A stretch of 64,000 nt of DNA from Orenia metallireducens (GTDB lineage: Bacteria; Bacillota; Halanaerobiia; Halobacteroidales; Halobacteroidaceae), in the NCBI RefSeq assembly GCF_003001995.1, contig NZ_PVNB01000004.1:124001-188000 (forward strand). Direction: 5' to 3'. A program made the translations under genes and the position numbers. Positions 52,317-61,306 of this stretch are shown here, piece by piece. The number at the start of each line of letters is the position of its first letter. Position 1 is the stretch's first letter. The notes below the pieces were generated by a model. That model had not been told where the DNA came from, searched no databases, and was given only the letters and a program-made list of their open reading frames with translations.

Positions 52317-52423
52317 CTTTATAAGGGTTAGTTAGCTGTTTTAGTTAAGACCTTCAAATTTGGAGTTATAGGTAAATGTGAGTTTATAATTTCTATTCAT
52401 AAACTCACTAGGAGGTGTAGATA

Positions 52424-53755
52424 TTGGTGAGAAATAATAATGATATATTATTTGATTTTGAAGATGATAAAAGCACTTCCGAGGATGATCTCTTATTTGA
52501 ATCGGAAGAGAGTGATGGTATAATATATACTTTCCAAGATGGAGAGGAGTATTTAGAAAATGAATTACCTCCTTGGAAGATATTGATTGTAGATGATGAG
52601 GAAGAAGTCCATAAGATAACTCGCATTGTACTAGATGATTTCACTTTTGAAGGAAGAGATATGAGATTTATCAATGCTTATTCAGCAGCAGAGGCAAAGA
52701 AGTTGCTAAATGAGCATTCTGATATAGCCATTGTTTTATTAGATGTTGTGATGGAGAATGAGGACTCTGGTTTAGAGGTAGTTAAGTATATTCGAGAAGA
52801 GTTAGGAAATAAGCTGGTTCAGATTATATTAAGAACAGGACAACCTGGACAGGCTCCAGAGAGAAGTGTAATTAAGGAGTATGATATTAATGACTATAAG
52901 GAGAAGACTGAGCTGACTTCTAAGAAGCTATATACTACTGTAATGACATCATTACGCTCTTATAAGAACTTAAAGAAGCTAGAGGAGACATCAGCGGCTA
53001 AAGAGAAAATCGAGAGTGAATTACAGGTGGCAAGTAAGATTCAAGCCAGTATGCTTCCAAGAATCTTTCCTCCTTTTCCTGACAGAAATGAATTTGAAAT
53101 ATTTGCAAGTATGGAACCTGCCCGTAATGTAGGAGGAGATTTTTATGATTTCTTCTTTATTAATGATAATAAGTTCTGCTTTGTTATCGGTGATGTTGCA
53201 GGAAATGGGGTGCCTGCTGCATTATTTATGGTAATAACTAAGACTTTAATCAAGAATGAGGCTTTGAGAAATATTTCAGCTGAAGAGATATTATATAATG
53301 TCAATAATGCTCTTTGTAAAGATAATGATGAATATATCTTTGTAACTGCGTTTATAGGTATCTTGGATTTAGATACAGGAGAGCTTGAATTTGCTAATGC
53401 TGGGCATAATTCCCCTTTAATCTGTCGGGCAGAAGATAGAGAGTGTAGTTATATCAAATCTAATAATACCTTTATCCTTGGAATAACAGAGGAATTTGAA
53501 TATCAGAGAGGGAGTTTAAGTCTTGACTCCGGTGATGTTATCTTCTTATATACCGATGGAGTGACTGAATCAAGAGATGAGAATAAAGAACAGTATGGAA
53601 ATGTTAGATTGCAGAAGGTTATTTCTAAAATAGAGAATAAAGATGTGTATAATATTGAACAGGTGGTTAAAGATGACCTTAGTAAATTTACTAAAGGGGC
53701 ATATCTTTTTGATGATGTAACCATGTTAGTATTAAAATTTAATAGAACTAGGTAA
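52424..53755 (+). CDS. Receiver-domain PP2C phosphatase (RsbU/SpoIIE-type)
   Basis: 443 residues. After an acidic N-terminus there is a receiver domain (ILIVDDEEEVHKITRIVLDDF, Asp in VLLDVVMEN, Lys in NDYKEKTEL), a coiled linker, and a PP2C domain (QVASKIQASMLPRIFPPFP, RNVGGDFYDFFFI, FVIGDVAGNGVPAALFM, LEFANAGHNSPLI, DGVTESRDENKEQYG, FDDVTMLVLKF) with the metal-binding Asp residues present. It should dephosphorylate the STAS protein when its receiver is phosphorylated, closing a partner-switch. The input kinase may be the triple-PAS kinase at 45944. The start is TTG 52424 after GGAGGTG. Confidence 0.92.
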   Translation: MVRNNNDILFDFEDDKSTSEDDLLFESEESDGIIYTFQDGEEYLENELPPWKILIVDDEEEVHKITRIVLDDFTFEGRDMRFINAYSAAEAKKLLNEHSDIAIVLLDVVMENEDSGLEVVKYIREELGNKLVQIILRTGQPGQAPERSVIKEYDINDYKEKTELTSKKLYTTVMTSLRSYKNLKKLEETSAAKEKIESELQVASKIQASMLPRIFPPFPDRNEFEIFASMEPARNVGGDFYDFFFINDNKFCFVIGDVAGNGVPAALFMVITKTLIKNEALRNISAEEILYNVNNALCKDNDEYIFVTAFIGILDLDTGELEFANAGHNSPLICRAEDRECSYIKSNNTFILGITEEFEYQRGSLSLDSGDVIFLYTDGVTESRDENKEQYGNVRLQKVISKIENKDVYNIEQVVKDDLSKFTKGAYLFDDVTMLVLKFNRTR

Positions 53756-53804
53756 TATAAAAGCCTAGCAATTCTATAATTATAGAATTGCTAGGCTTTT
53801 ATAT
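53755..53804. terminator. 50-bp perfect palindromic terminator
   Basis: 53755-53779 is perfectly complemented by 53780-53804, including AGCCTAGCAATTC arms, with T-rich descending sequence. It overlaps the stop-codon end of the phosphatase gene. 53805-53979 holds a fragment of the dispersed repeat (ATATCGCAATATTTC near 53926) and no gene. Confidence 0.88.
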
Positions 53805-53979
53805 TTGAGAAAATAGAGCTAGTTAACTTTTAATTTGGTGGTTGCTAGTTTTAAAGTAGATAGAAAGTAGATAGTTATAGTATTATAAATATCTAAGTAA
53901 GGTACTTATCTAATAATCAAAATATCGCAATATTTCATTACTGTTTATTTTAAAAGTAGATACCTATAATTTAAACAGA

Positions 53980-54009
53980 TGAATAAAAGGTAATTAGTAA
54001 CAAATAATA
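53980..54009 (+). promoter_or_regulatory. Candidate sigma-G promoter of the ger operon
   Basis: TGAATA (53980-53985), 17 bp, AATAATA (54003-54009), close to the forespore sigma-G consensus TGAATA-N17-CATAMTA (6 of 6 and 6 of 7). Germinant-receptor operons are sigma-G-dependent in Bacillus, which supports it. Confidence 0.4.
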
Positions 54010-54052
54010 AGTGTTAATAACATAAAAATCACCCTTAGGAGTCGTTAAATCT

Positions 54053-55609
54053 ATGAAATCTATAGTTTCTTTCTTTAAAAAAATTAGAGATGTCAATAAT
54101 AAATCAACAGATAGAAGGAATAAAAAAGAACTAATCTCAAGTAAATTAGCTGTTAATCTTAATAGAATTAAAGAGATCTTTGTTTATCCTAAGAATCAAG
54201 ATTTTAAAATTAGAAAGATTAGCATAAAATCGATTAGTAGAGTAGGGGTTATTCTTTATTTGAATGGAATGGTTGATAGTAAAAAGGTTGAAGAGCATAT
54301 TATCAATCCTTTACAAGAAGAGCCCTGTAATGATGAAAAATTGACTAATATTGATCTTATTAATAAGGTAATCAATGTTAGTATTGCAGATGAGATAGAT
54401 ACCTTTCAAGAGATCAAAAAGAAGATTCTTGATGGAAGAACTGTTTTATTAGTCGATGGTTCTAGAAAAGCCATATATATGGATACTGTTGGTTTTAGTT
54501 ATCGCAATGTAGAGAAGCCAACTGCTGAAACTGTAGTCAAAGGTCCCAAGGAGTCCTTTAGTGAATCAACCCAAGTTAATAGATCCTTAATTAGAAAACA
54601 GCTAAGAAATGAGAAATTGATTACTGAGATTATGTCAGTAGGAGAGAGTTCTCCTTTAGATATATCAATTATGTATATTGATGATATTGCTAGTCCTGAT
54701 TTAGTAAAGAAGATAAAGAAAAGAGTTCAAGATATCAAGGCTGATGTAGTTCAAAATATTGCTATCTTAGAGCAACATTTAGAGGAGAGACCATATTCCT
54801 TAGTGCCAACAGTATTATATACAGAAAGACCAGATCGTGTTGCAGCATTTCTTCAGGAGGGTCATGTAGTACTAGTGGATAACTCACCAGCAGCTTTAGT
54901 TCTTCCTGTGACATTTTGGTCTTTCTTTCAAACTGCTGAGGATATGTATCAGAGATGGGCTTATGGTAATTTTATTAGATTGATTAGATTGCTTGCTTTG
55001 CTGACCACTTTGTTGGCACCGGCAGCTTATATTGCAATGACCAATTTTCATGAGAATCTTTTGCCAACAGACCTTCTTTTAGCTATTACTGCTACTAGAG
55101 AGAATGTTCCCTTTCCTGTTATAATAGAGGTTTTATTGATGGAGATATCCTTTGAATTAATTAGAGAGGCTGGGATTAGAATTCCCAACACAATAGGACC
55201 TACCATTGGAATCGTTGGAGCATTATTGATTGGACAAGCAGCAGTTGATGCAAATGTTATTAGCCCAATTATAGTTATAATCATTGCCTTAAATGGTCTA
55301 TCATCCTTTGCTATTCCCAATACCAGCTTAAATTATATGATTAGGATAATGAAATTTATATTCTCCTTCTCAGCATATCTATTTGGATATCTGGGAATAT
55401 CCATCTCTTTAACTGTAACACTATCTTATTTAGCTTCTATTAAATCCTTTGATGTACCTTTCTTGTCACCATTATCCCCTTATTATCCATCATCAGGTGA
55501 TACTATTATCCGTCCTCCGGTCTGGAAGCAGTGGCTAAGACCTTTAAATATCTATCCACAGGATAAACAGAGAAAAGAGAAGGTGGAGGGGGACGATAGT
55601 AATGATTAA
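54053..55609 (+). CDS. gerKA: Spore germination protein, GerA/GerKA family
   Basis: 518 residues. A large N-terminal soluble domain (SISRVGVILYLNGMVDSKKVEEHI ... VLLVDGSRKAIYMDTVGFSYRNVEKPTAETVVKGPKESFSESTQVNRSLIRK) is followed by RPDRVAAFLQEGHVVLVDNSPAALVLPVTFWSFFQTAEDMYQRW and about five membrane spans. This is the A subunit of a germinant receptor in the spore inner membrane, which forms nutrient-sensing channels. TAGGAG lies 11 bases upstream of ATG 54053. It overlaps gerKB by 8 bp. Confidence 0.96.
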   Translation: MKSIVSFFKKIRDVNNKSTDRRNKKELISSKLAVNLNRIKEIFVYPKNQDFKIRKISIKSISRVGVILYLNGMVDSKKVEEHIINPLQEEPCNDEKLTNIDLINKVINVSIADEIDTFQEIKKKILDGRTVLLVDGSRKAIYMDTVGFSYRNVEKPTAETVVKGPKESFSESTQVNRSLIRKQLRNEKLITEIMSVGESSPLDISIMYIDDIASPDLVKKIKKRVQDIKADVVQNIAILEQHLEERPYSLVPTVLYTERPDRVAAFLQEGHVVLVDNSPAALVLPVTFWSFFQTAEDMYQRWAYGNFIRLIRLLALLTTLLAPAAYIAMTNFHENLLPTDLLLAITATRENVPFPVIIEVLLMEISFELIREAGIRIPNTIGPTIGIVGALLIGQAAVDANVISPIIVIIIALNGLSSFAIPNTSLNYMIRIMKFIFSFSAYLFGYLGISISLTVTLSYLASIKSFDVPFLSPLSPYYPSSGDTIIRPPVWKQWLRPLNIYPQDKQRKEKVEGDDSND

Positions 55610-56708
55610 AGAGTCAGATGGAAAGATAGGTATTAGAGAGTTTGTCTCAATTATAGTCTTTTCAATTATTTTAAAGGTTGCTGATATGACTCCTAATTTA
55701 TTATTTAAAGAGGGAATGACTGCTACTTGGATGATGCCTTTAATTATGGGAGGATATATCCTTTTGCCTCTATTGATCTTATTATCTTTGCTAAATAGGT
55801 ATAAAAGCAAAGGATTAATAGAGCTAATATATAGTATTACTGGTAAGTATGTTGGATTTATCATCAGTTTTGTTCTAACAATAATTTCTCTTTTAGGAAC
55901 TGCTGTCAACCTTCGAGATCAAGTGGATATTCTTAATACTCTTTTCTTCCCTAAAACACCTATAATAGTTCTATTGATAATTATTACAATTAGTTGTTAT
56001 CTGATTGCTAAAAGGGGATTAGAGGCTTTAGGAAGAACTTGTTGGCTATTATTACCGATAATTATCGCTTCTTTTATTTTATTAGTGGCACTCGCTTTAG
56101 GCGAAGTTAATTTAGAGTATATATATCCTATTTGGGGTCCTGGTCTCTCTCAATTATTTAAAAGTTCCTTATTGCACATATCTATTTTTGGAGAATTATT
56201 TTTGATGACAACTTTCTATCCTTTTGTTAGAGATGATAAAAAATATTATAGAGGTACTTTTTACTCTCTATTTATTATTATTACAGGGATGGTTCTATCT
56301 TTTTTGTTATACATAACTGTTTTTGATTATCCTACTATACAGAAGGTAGCTTTTCCCTTTCAATCACTAAGCCTATATGTATCTATTGGTTACTTTATAG
56401 CTAATGTAGAGAATCTATTTCTTCTCTTCTGGTTTATTGGAGCTATTATGCGTTTTAGTATTTATTTATATGTGACAGCAGCAATCTTTGCTTATACTAT
56501 CAAGATTGAAGAGTTTGAGTTGTTACTTTTCCCAATATCATTAGTTATAATTTCTTTAGCTCTAATTCCAGAGAATTCTATTGTTGCTATGAGAATATTC
56601 AGAGAAGACTATATTCTAAAGTTTACTTGGTCGATATTTATATTTTTACCAGTATTCTTATGGGTTGTTGATCGTTTAAAAGGGAGAGCTGATGATGAAA
56701 TTTATTAA
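55602..56708 (+). CDS. gerKB: Spore germination permease, GerB family
   Basis: 368 residues with about ten hydrophobic membrane segments of APC-superfamily type (FVSIIVFSIILKVADMTPNLLFKEGMTATWMMPLIMGGYILLPLLILLSLL). It starts within the stop codon region of gerKA (8-bp overlap), with GGGGG upstream of ATG 55602. GerB subunits bind the nutrient germinant in the spore membrane. Length and order are standard for a gerA-B-C operon. Confidence 0.94.
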   Translation: MIKESDGKIGIREFVSIIVFSIILKVADMTPNLLFKEGMTATWMMPLIMGGYILLPLLILLSLLNRYKSKGLIELIYSITGKYVGFIISFVLTIISLLGTAVNLRDQVDILNTLFFPKTPIIVLLIIITISCYLIAKRGLEALGRTCWLLLPIIIASFILLVALALGEVNLEYIYPIWGPGLSQLFKSSLLHISIFGELFLMTTFYPFVRDDKKYYRGTFYSLFIIITGMVLSFLLYITVFDYPTIQKVAFPFQSLSLYVSIGYFIANVENLFLLFWFIGAIMRFSIYLYVTAAIFAYTIKIEEFELLLFPISLVIISLALIPENSIVAMRIFREDYILKFTWSIFIFLPVFLWVVDRLKGRADDEIY

Positions 56709-57933
56709 ATTAATTATATTTTTAATAATAGTTTTATTTATAAGTGGCTGTTGGGATAGATCGGAATTGGAACGGCAGGCTTATATTGTTGCTATTGGAC
56801 TGGATCAAGGAAGAGATAAGAATGTTGAGGTGACTTACTTGATTGCTAATCCTCAAGGGGGTGGTGGACCAGAGGTAGGAACTGCTCAAGGTGAGCCACC
56901 CAGTGAAGTAATTACTCTGGAAGTACCAGATATTGTAGCTGGCTTAGATCTACTAAATGCTACTGTACCTCGCGAGATTAACTTTGGACATATATCTACA
57001 TTGATTATTTCAGAGAAGTTTGCTAGAGGTGAGCAGTTGATATATAATCTCGATGCTGCAATTAGAGAGCGGCAGACTGGGAGAAAGACCTTTGTAATCG
57101 TATCTAAGGAGAAAGCTAGTGATTTTATCAGAGGTAATAAACCCTTACTTGAGACAAGAGCAAATAAGTTTTATGATTTTATGAGAATTCGATTGAAGAA
57201 GATAGGAATAGTTGGACCAGCTAAGCTTCATTATCTTTTAAAGAGAACGGAGTCTAAGGATGAATTATTCCTTGCGGCCTATGCTACAGTAGCCAAAAAA
57301 GAGGGAAAAGGAAAAAAGCAGGGTTATGAGGATGACTATCTTCCAGGAGAGATACCTAAAAAGGGAGGAAATCCAACTCAGATAATTGGATCTGCAGTCT
57401 TTAAAGAGGGGAAGATGGTTGGCAGATTGACTGGAGAAGAGACCAGATTAGCTTTATTATTAAGACCCCATTATAAGACAGCTTCAATGATATTTACTTT
57501 TCCTGATCCTATTAGTAAAGGTTATAGAGTGACTATGAGACTGAAAAAACACAGGGATTCAGAGCTTAAGCTAGATTTATCTGAGGATGATCCTAATATT
57601 AAGACTACTATTTCAATTGTTGCCCATATCTTAGCTATTGTCAGTGGTAATAATTATACTGATAATCTCCAAAAACAGGAGTTATTAAAGAAGTCTATTG
57701 AGGATAGTTTAGAGAATAAAATAAAAGATTTGATTGATAAGACCCAAAAAGATTTTAGAGGCGAACCCTTTCTATGGGTATTAGAAGCTAGAAAGAAGTT
57801 CACTACTTTTTCTGAATATCGTAACTATAACTGGATAGGAAGATACCCTTATGCAAAGGTTGAAGTAAAGGTGGAAGTAGATTTAAAAGGCTTTGGGAAA
57901 CAGGTTACTCCAACAGGGCATAGAATTGATTAG
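56692..57933 (+). CDS. gerKC: Spore germination lipoprotein, GerC family
   Basis: 413 residues. A lipoprotein signal peptide ends at Cys 21 (FLIIVLFISGCWDRSELERQAYIVAIGLDQG), and the SGCWDRxEL motif is diagnostic. The GerC fold continues with EVPDIVAGLDLLNATVPREINFGHISTLIISEKFA and IIGSAVFKEGKMVGRLTGEETRLALLL. It is anchored to the outer face of the spore inner membrane and needed for receptor function. It overlaps the end of gerKB by 17 bp. Confidence 0.95.
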   Translation: MMKFIKLIIFLIIVLFISGCWDRSELERQAYIVAIGLDQGRDKNVEVTYLIANPQGGGGPEVGTAQGEPPSEVITLEVPDIVAGLDLLNATVPREINFGHISTLIISEKFARGEQLIYNLDAAIRERQTGRKTFVIVSKEKASDFIRGNKPLLETRANKFYDFMRIRLKKIGIVGPAKLHYLLKRTESKDELFLAAYATVAKKEGKGKKQGYEDDYLPGEIPKKGGNPTQIIGSAVFKEGKMVGRLTGEETRLALLLRPHYKTASMIFTFPDPISKGYRVTMRLKKHRDSELKLDLSEDDPNIKTTISIVAHILAIVSGNNYTDNLQKQELLKKSIEDSLENKIKDLIDKTQKDFRGEPFLWVLEARKKFTTFSEYRNYNWIGRYPYAKVEVKVEVDLKGFGKQVTPTGHRID

Positions 57934-57953
57934 GGATAGTTTAAGTGCTGGTG

Positions 57954-58078
57954 TATGGATATATTACGATACTTTAGTAATCAGTGGCGAGTGACGGGTA
58001 ACGAGTAAGAATCTCTTTTCATCACTTGTCACTCATTACTCGTTACTGTCGTAATATCTTTATATAGAATCATATCTC
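57954..58078. repeat. Dispersed palindromic intergenic element (copy 7)
   Basis: The left end is GGATATATTACGATACTTTAG and the right end TCGTAATATCTTTATATAGA. The interior holds GAGTGACGGGTAACGAGTAA facing TTGTCACTCATTACTCGTTAC. Ends have drifted from GCGACACTTTCG to ACGATACTTT, but the same layout is kept. Confidence 0.72.
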
Positions 58079-58128
58079 AATTTAATTCTAGAATTGGATA
58101 TAGATATTGGCTTAAGGGGGTTAAGAGA

Positions 58129-58509
58129 TTGAGAAGGTTTAATTGGCAGCAGAAGGTGAAGGATTTAAAAGCAAAGCTATATATCCCTATTATGCTTACA
58201 AAGATCCAAGGGTCTCTTGGTATTCAAAGTTATTTATTCTTCTGATATTAGGGTATGCTTTAAGTCCTATTGATTTAATCCCAGATTTTATTCCTATTTT
58301 AGGCTATTTTAGATGATTTGTTATTATTGCCTGTTGGGATTATCTTAGCTCTTACAGTGCTTCCTGATAACCTCTATCAAGAGTTTGAAAAAGATGTAGA
58401 GTTAAGTATGGATAATATAGATAATCAGGTTAGTAGAATCGGAGGAATCTCTGTTATTGCAATTTGGATAATTGGAATCTTATCGATTATCATTATAATG
58501 TTAAGATGA
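58129..58509 (+). pseudogene. DUF1232 (YkvA-like) membrane protein gene with two frameshifts
   Basis: Joining three frames gives a recognisable DUF1232 protein. LRRFNWQQKVKDLKAK (from TTG 58129) is followed after a shift by YPYYAYKDPRVSWYSKLFILLILGYALSPIDLIPDFIPILGY. After a second shift at the TTTT near 58309 comes DDLLLLPVGIILALTVLPDNLYQEFEKDVEL to 58509 with a C-terminal span. The ALSPIDLIPDFIPILGYLDD core is the family signature. Single-base changes in both places indicate either draft errors or genuine decay. Confidence 0.8.
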
Positions 58510-58559
58510 GCTAGTTGACAACAGATGGATAATCAACTTTTAACTTCTAATTTCTGGTT

Positions 58560-59336
58560 TTATAGTGCCAATTTATTATTGATATATGATTTAATCTGCT
58601 CATAGACTTCTCTCGCTTTGTCTGAAGGGGGCAAGGTCATAAACAGCTTGTCTATATATTCTCTTTCTTCGATGATTTTGAGACTCTTTTGAAAGTTTAT
58701 GTCATAAACCCAGCCCATTTGTGTCAATTTTAAATCATTTAATGTCTTTAAATCTTTATAATCAACAGGTTTTTCTGCTATTATCTGTTGGCAGATAGAG
58801 TTAGAAATATCATCTTTAGAAGTTAATCCTAAGCCCACAACTTTATTATTATCCTCTTGATTATAATCATTAATTACAACTCTCCAGATATCCAATTTAT
58901 CGGCATCACGAATTAATTTGCTATAAAGTAATACCTTGTCAGTTTCATCTTCAGGTAAATTCATCTTATTATGATAAGATATAGCCTTTAAAATTAGCTG
59001 GGAAGATTCTTGAGAAATTTCTGCTAATAGATCATTCTCTAAGATAATTTTAATTGCTAGTGCTGCATGATCCTCTGATTTAGCATCTGAAAAGGTCTTA
59101 TAGCGCTTATACTGTTCAAACCTTCCTAAATCATGGAATAGTGCTGTTATTTTAGCAAGATACAGCTCTTCTGCTGATAGTATCTCCTCTCCTATAGTAG
59201 TTATTAATTCAACAACTTTATAGGTATGCTCAAATTTTAAATCTATATTTCTTTGGTCTGTAGGATTTGGGAAGGAGTAAGTACTTACATATTTATTAAA
59301 CCATCCTTTTAAAGTTAAAAATATCTCTTCATTCAT
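58560..59336 (-). CDS. HD-domain phosphohydrolase
   Basis: 258 residues. The HD motif residues are His 37 region (FEHTYKVVELI), HD (ITALFHDLGRFEQYKRYKTFSDAKSEDHAALA) and the final Asp (LIRDADKLDIWRVV). This suggests a metal-dependent nucleotide or phosphate hydrolase related to small YfbR/HDIG-type enzymes. It is the only intact gene on the minus strand. AGGAGG lies 9 bases upstream of its ATG (59336). It converges on the DUF1232 pseudogene. Substrate is unknown. Confidence 0.88.
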   Translation of the reverse strand: MNEEIFLTLKGWFNKYVSTYSFPNPTDQRNIDLKFEHTYKVVELITTIGEEILSAEELYLAKITALFHDLGRFEQYKRYKTFSDAKSEDHAALAIKIILENDLLAEISQESSQLILKAISYHNKMNLPEDETDKVLLYSKLIRDADKLDIWRVVINDYNQEDNNKVVGLGLTSKDDISNSICQQIIAEKPVDYKDLKTLNDLKLTQMGWVYDINFQKSLKIIEEREYIDKLFMTLPPSDKAREVYEQIKSYINNKLAL

Positions 59337-59373
59337 TATAGGATTCCTCCTCTTATATTAGTAGCTACTTTTA

Positions 59374-59402
59374 ATTGTATAGTTTATCCTCTATTTAGGC
59401 AA
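59374..59402 (-). promoter_or_regulatory. Promoter of the HD-domain gene
   Basis: On the minus strand, TTGCCT (59402-59397), a 17-bp spacer, TACAAT (59379-59374), giving a leader of about 30 nt. Confidence 0.82.
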
Positions 59403-59438
59403 GAGGAGATAGAGAAATATTAATCTTTTTGTAAGGTA

Positions 59439-59520
59439 TGGTCGCGACCAGACCCTACTTTAAAACCTTTTAATTCTTCGTTATTCATTTGAAAAACTGT
59501 CGCAATATCCCCATTAAGAG
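59439..59520. repeat. Palindrome TGGTCGCGACCA and a dispersed-repeat fragment
   Basis: A 12-bp perfect GC-rich palindrome (59439-59450) stands out in AT-rich DNA. About 50 bp later is AAAACTGTCGCAATATCCCC (~59495-59514), the right end of the dispersed element family, with no recognisable left end. Confidence 0.55.
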
Positions 59521-59591
59521 TTACTATTATGTTTAAAAAGAATTAATATTTTAATTTCTTATAAATAAAATAGATGGTCTGGTTTATTTTT

Positions 59592-59599
59592 GATATAAT
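59592..59599 (+). promoter_or_regulatory. Candidate extended -10 promoter for the aminotransferase
   Basis: TGATATAAT (TATAAT at 59594-59599 with a TG one base upstream) without a clear -35 box. The leader would be ~95 nt. Confidence 0.45.
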
Positions 59600-59702
59600 G
59601 GTTATAATTATGGTGATAGAAATTAGAGAGATCTTCTCTAATATTAAATATTATCTTATAGTTAAAGGTTAAATTAATTTATATTTAGAAAGGATGATAA
59701 CA

Positions 59703-60842
59703 GTGAAAGGACCATTAATTATGACACCTGGACCAACCTATGTCGATGAAGAGGTAAGGGCTGCTTTGGCTAAACCGATAACCAATCCAGATATAGATTC
59801 AGATTTTTATGAGTATTATCAGAATACCTGTTCAAAGCTACAGAAGCTGATGAATACTGAAAATCAAGTACTTATCTTGAGTGGAGAGGGGATATTAGGT
59901 CTTGAAGCTGCCTGTGCTTCTTTAATTGAGCCTGGAGATAAGGTATTGTGCATTGATAATGGAATCTTTGGAAATGGATTTGGGGACTTTGCTAAGATAT
60001 ATGGTGCTGAAGTAAGCTATTTTAAAGCCGACTATCGTAAGGCTATCAACCTTCAGGAATTAGAAGAGTTTTTAGAAAATAATCATGACTTCAAAGTGGC
60101 TACTTTAGTCCATTGTGAGACTCCTTCAGGAATAACAAATCCAGTGGATAAACTCTGTCTTTTATTGAAAAAACATAGGATTATTACAGTAGTTGATTCT
60201 GTTTCAGCTATTGGTGGTGAGAGATTAGAGACAGATAAATGGGGAATGGATATTGTTTTGGGTGGCTCTCAGAAATGCTTATCAGCTCCTCCAGGATTAA
60301 CTTTTTTAAGTATAAGCCAAGCTGCTTGGGAAGTAATCTTAAATAGAAAAGCACCAATTGCTAGCTTCTATTGTAACTTAGCAAACTGGAAGGATTGGTA
60401 TGAGAAACAGTGGTTTCCCTATACCCAACCGATCAGTGATATCTATGGCTTAAGGGTAGCAGTAGAGAGGTGGCTAGAGGAGAATAATCCAATTGATAGG
60501 CATGCTAAACTAGCCAATGCTGTCAGAGAGAGCTTAGTCAGTGGAGGGTTGGAGTTATATCCTCTAGATGGTTTCTCAAATACCGTTACAACTATTAATA
60601 TACCTAAAGGAGTTAGCTATCAGGATATTTATGATCAGATGTTAAAGGACCATAATATTATGATAACTGGAGCTTTTGGTTTCTTAAAGGATAAGGTAAT
60701 TAGAATCGGGCATATGGGTGAAAACTGCCATGAAGAGAAGCTTTATCTAACCTTAAAAGCCCTTGATCTGACTTTGCGTAGTTTAGGTGTGGAGTTAAAG
60801 GGAGAGTTAGATAAATTATTTATTTCAGCTATAAAGGGATAG
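59703..60842 (+). CDS. Class V aminotransferase (alanine-glyoxylate / serine-type family)
   Basis: About 379 residues. TPGPTYVDEEVRAALAKPITNPDIDSDFYEYY opens the family, and HCETPSGITNPVDKL, VVDSVSAIGG and the PLP-lysine segment LGGSQKCLSAPPGLTFLSIS are present, as is IRIGHMGENCHEEKLYLTL. Members transfer amino groups among alanine, serine, glyoxylate, aspartate or 2-aminoethylphosphonate; the exact substrates cannot be told. The start is GTG 59703, 9 bases after AGAAAGG; ATG 59694 directly abuts that site. A terminator follows. Confidence 0.88.
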   Translation: MKGPLIMTPGPTYVDEEVRAALAKPITNPDIDSDFYEYYQNTCSKLQKLMNTENQVLILSGEGILGLEAACASLIEPGDKVLCIDNGIFGNGFGDFAKIYGAEVSYFKADYRKAINLQELEEFLENNHDFKVATLVHCETPSGITNPVDKLCLLLKKHRIITVVDSVSAIGGERLETDKWGMDIVLGGSQKCLSAPPGLTFLSISQAAWEVILNRKAPIASFYCNLANWKDWYEKQWFPYTQPISDIYGLRVAVERWLEENNPIDRHAKLANAVRESLVSGGLELYPLDGFSNTVTTINIPKGVSYQDIYDQMLKDHNIMITGAFGFLKDKVIRIGHMGENCHEEKLYLTLKALDLTLRSLGVELKGELDKLFISAIKG

Positions 60843-60906
60843 TAGTTAAAATAATTTAGAAAACAGATAAGAAATGATGGTGATTAAAAAATATATTGAA
60901 ATTCTC

Positions 60907-60934
60907 ACACCTCCCAAGTAGGAGGTGTTTTTTT
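60907..60934 (+). terminator. Terminator after the aminotransferase
   Basis: ACACCTCC (60907-60914), loop CAAGTA, GGAGGTGT (60921-60928) and a T run. Confidence 0.95.
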
Positions 60935-60993
60935 ATCTTTAACATAAGCCTAAGCTTGATTTTAAGATTTAGAGCTTTGAGTACTTCCACGAG

Positions 60994-61015
60994 AAAAATC
61001 ACCCTCAGGACTCGT
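60994..61015 (+). other. Motif shared with the ger operon leader
   Basis: 22 bases here match 54024-54045 upstream of gerKA at all but two positions (AAAAATCACCCT then C/T AGGA then C/G TCGT). The ger copy sits 7 bases before a real ATG; this copy precedes ATG 61024, whose frame soon closes. It may be a shared regulatory site or a remnant of a second ger leader. The rest of 60935-61239 shows no gene. Confidence 0.5.
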
Positions 61016-61239
61016 GAGTATCCATGGTAAAAAATTGTTTCTGTTTTATCTTTATATTCTAAGCTATCTAATAAATTAAGACCTTAATTATGTATGCTCA
61101 TACCTAAGAGCTCTTCTAATATTAAAGCTGAGGTCAATCCAAGGTTCTTATAAATATTATAAAGGTTTTAAAACGATAAAAATAACTTGTTAGAATTTGT
61201 TTGAAGTGATATATTGATAGCTATATTGCTTAAAATAAA

Positions 61240-61269
61240 TGAATTATTTTAGAGAATTAGGTGAAAATA
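61240..61269 (+). promoter_or_regulatory. Candidate sigma-G promoter of the spoVA operon
   Basis: TGAATT (61240-61245), 17 bp, GAAAATA (61263-61269), resembling TGAATA-N17-CATAMTA at 5 of 6 and 5 of 7 positions, 38 bp before the DUF1657 start. spoVA genes are sigma-G-dependent in Bacillus. Confidence 0.35.
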
Positions 61270-61306
61270 AAGTTGAATCAAAATTAGATAAAAGGAGGTC
61301 AAAAGA

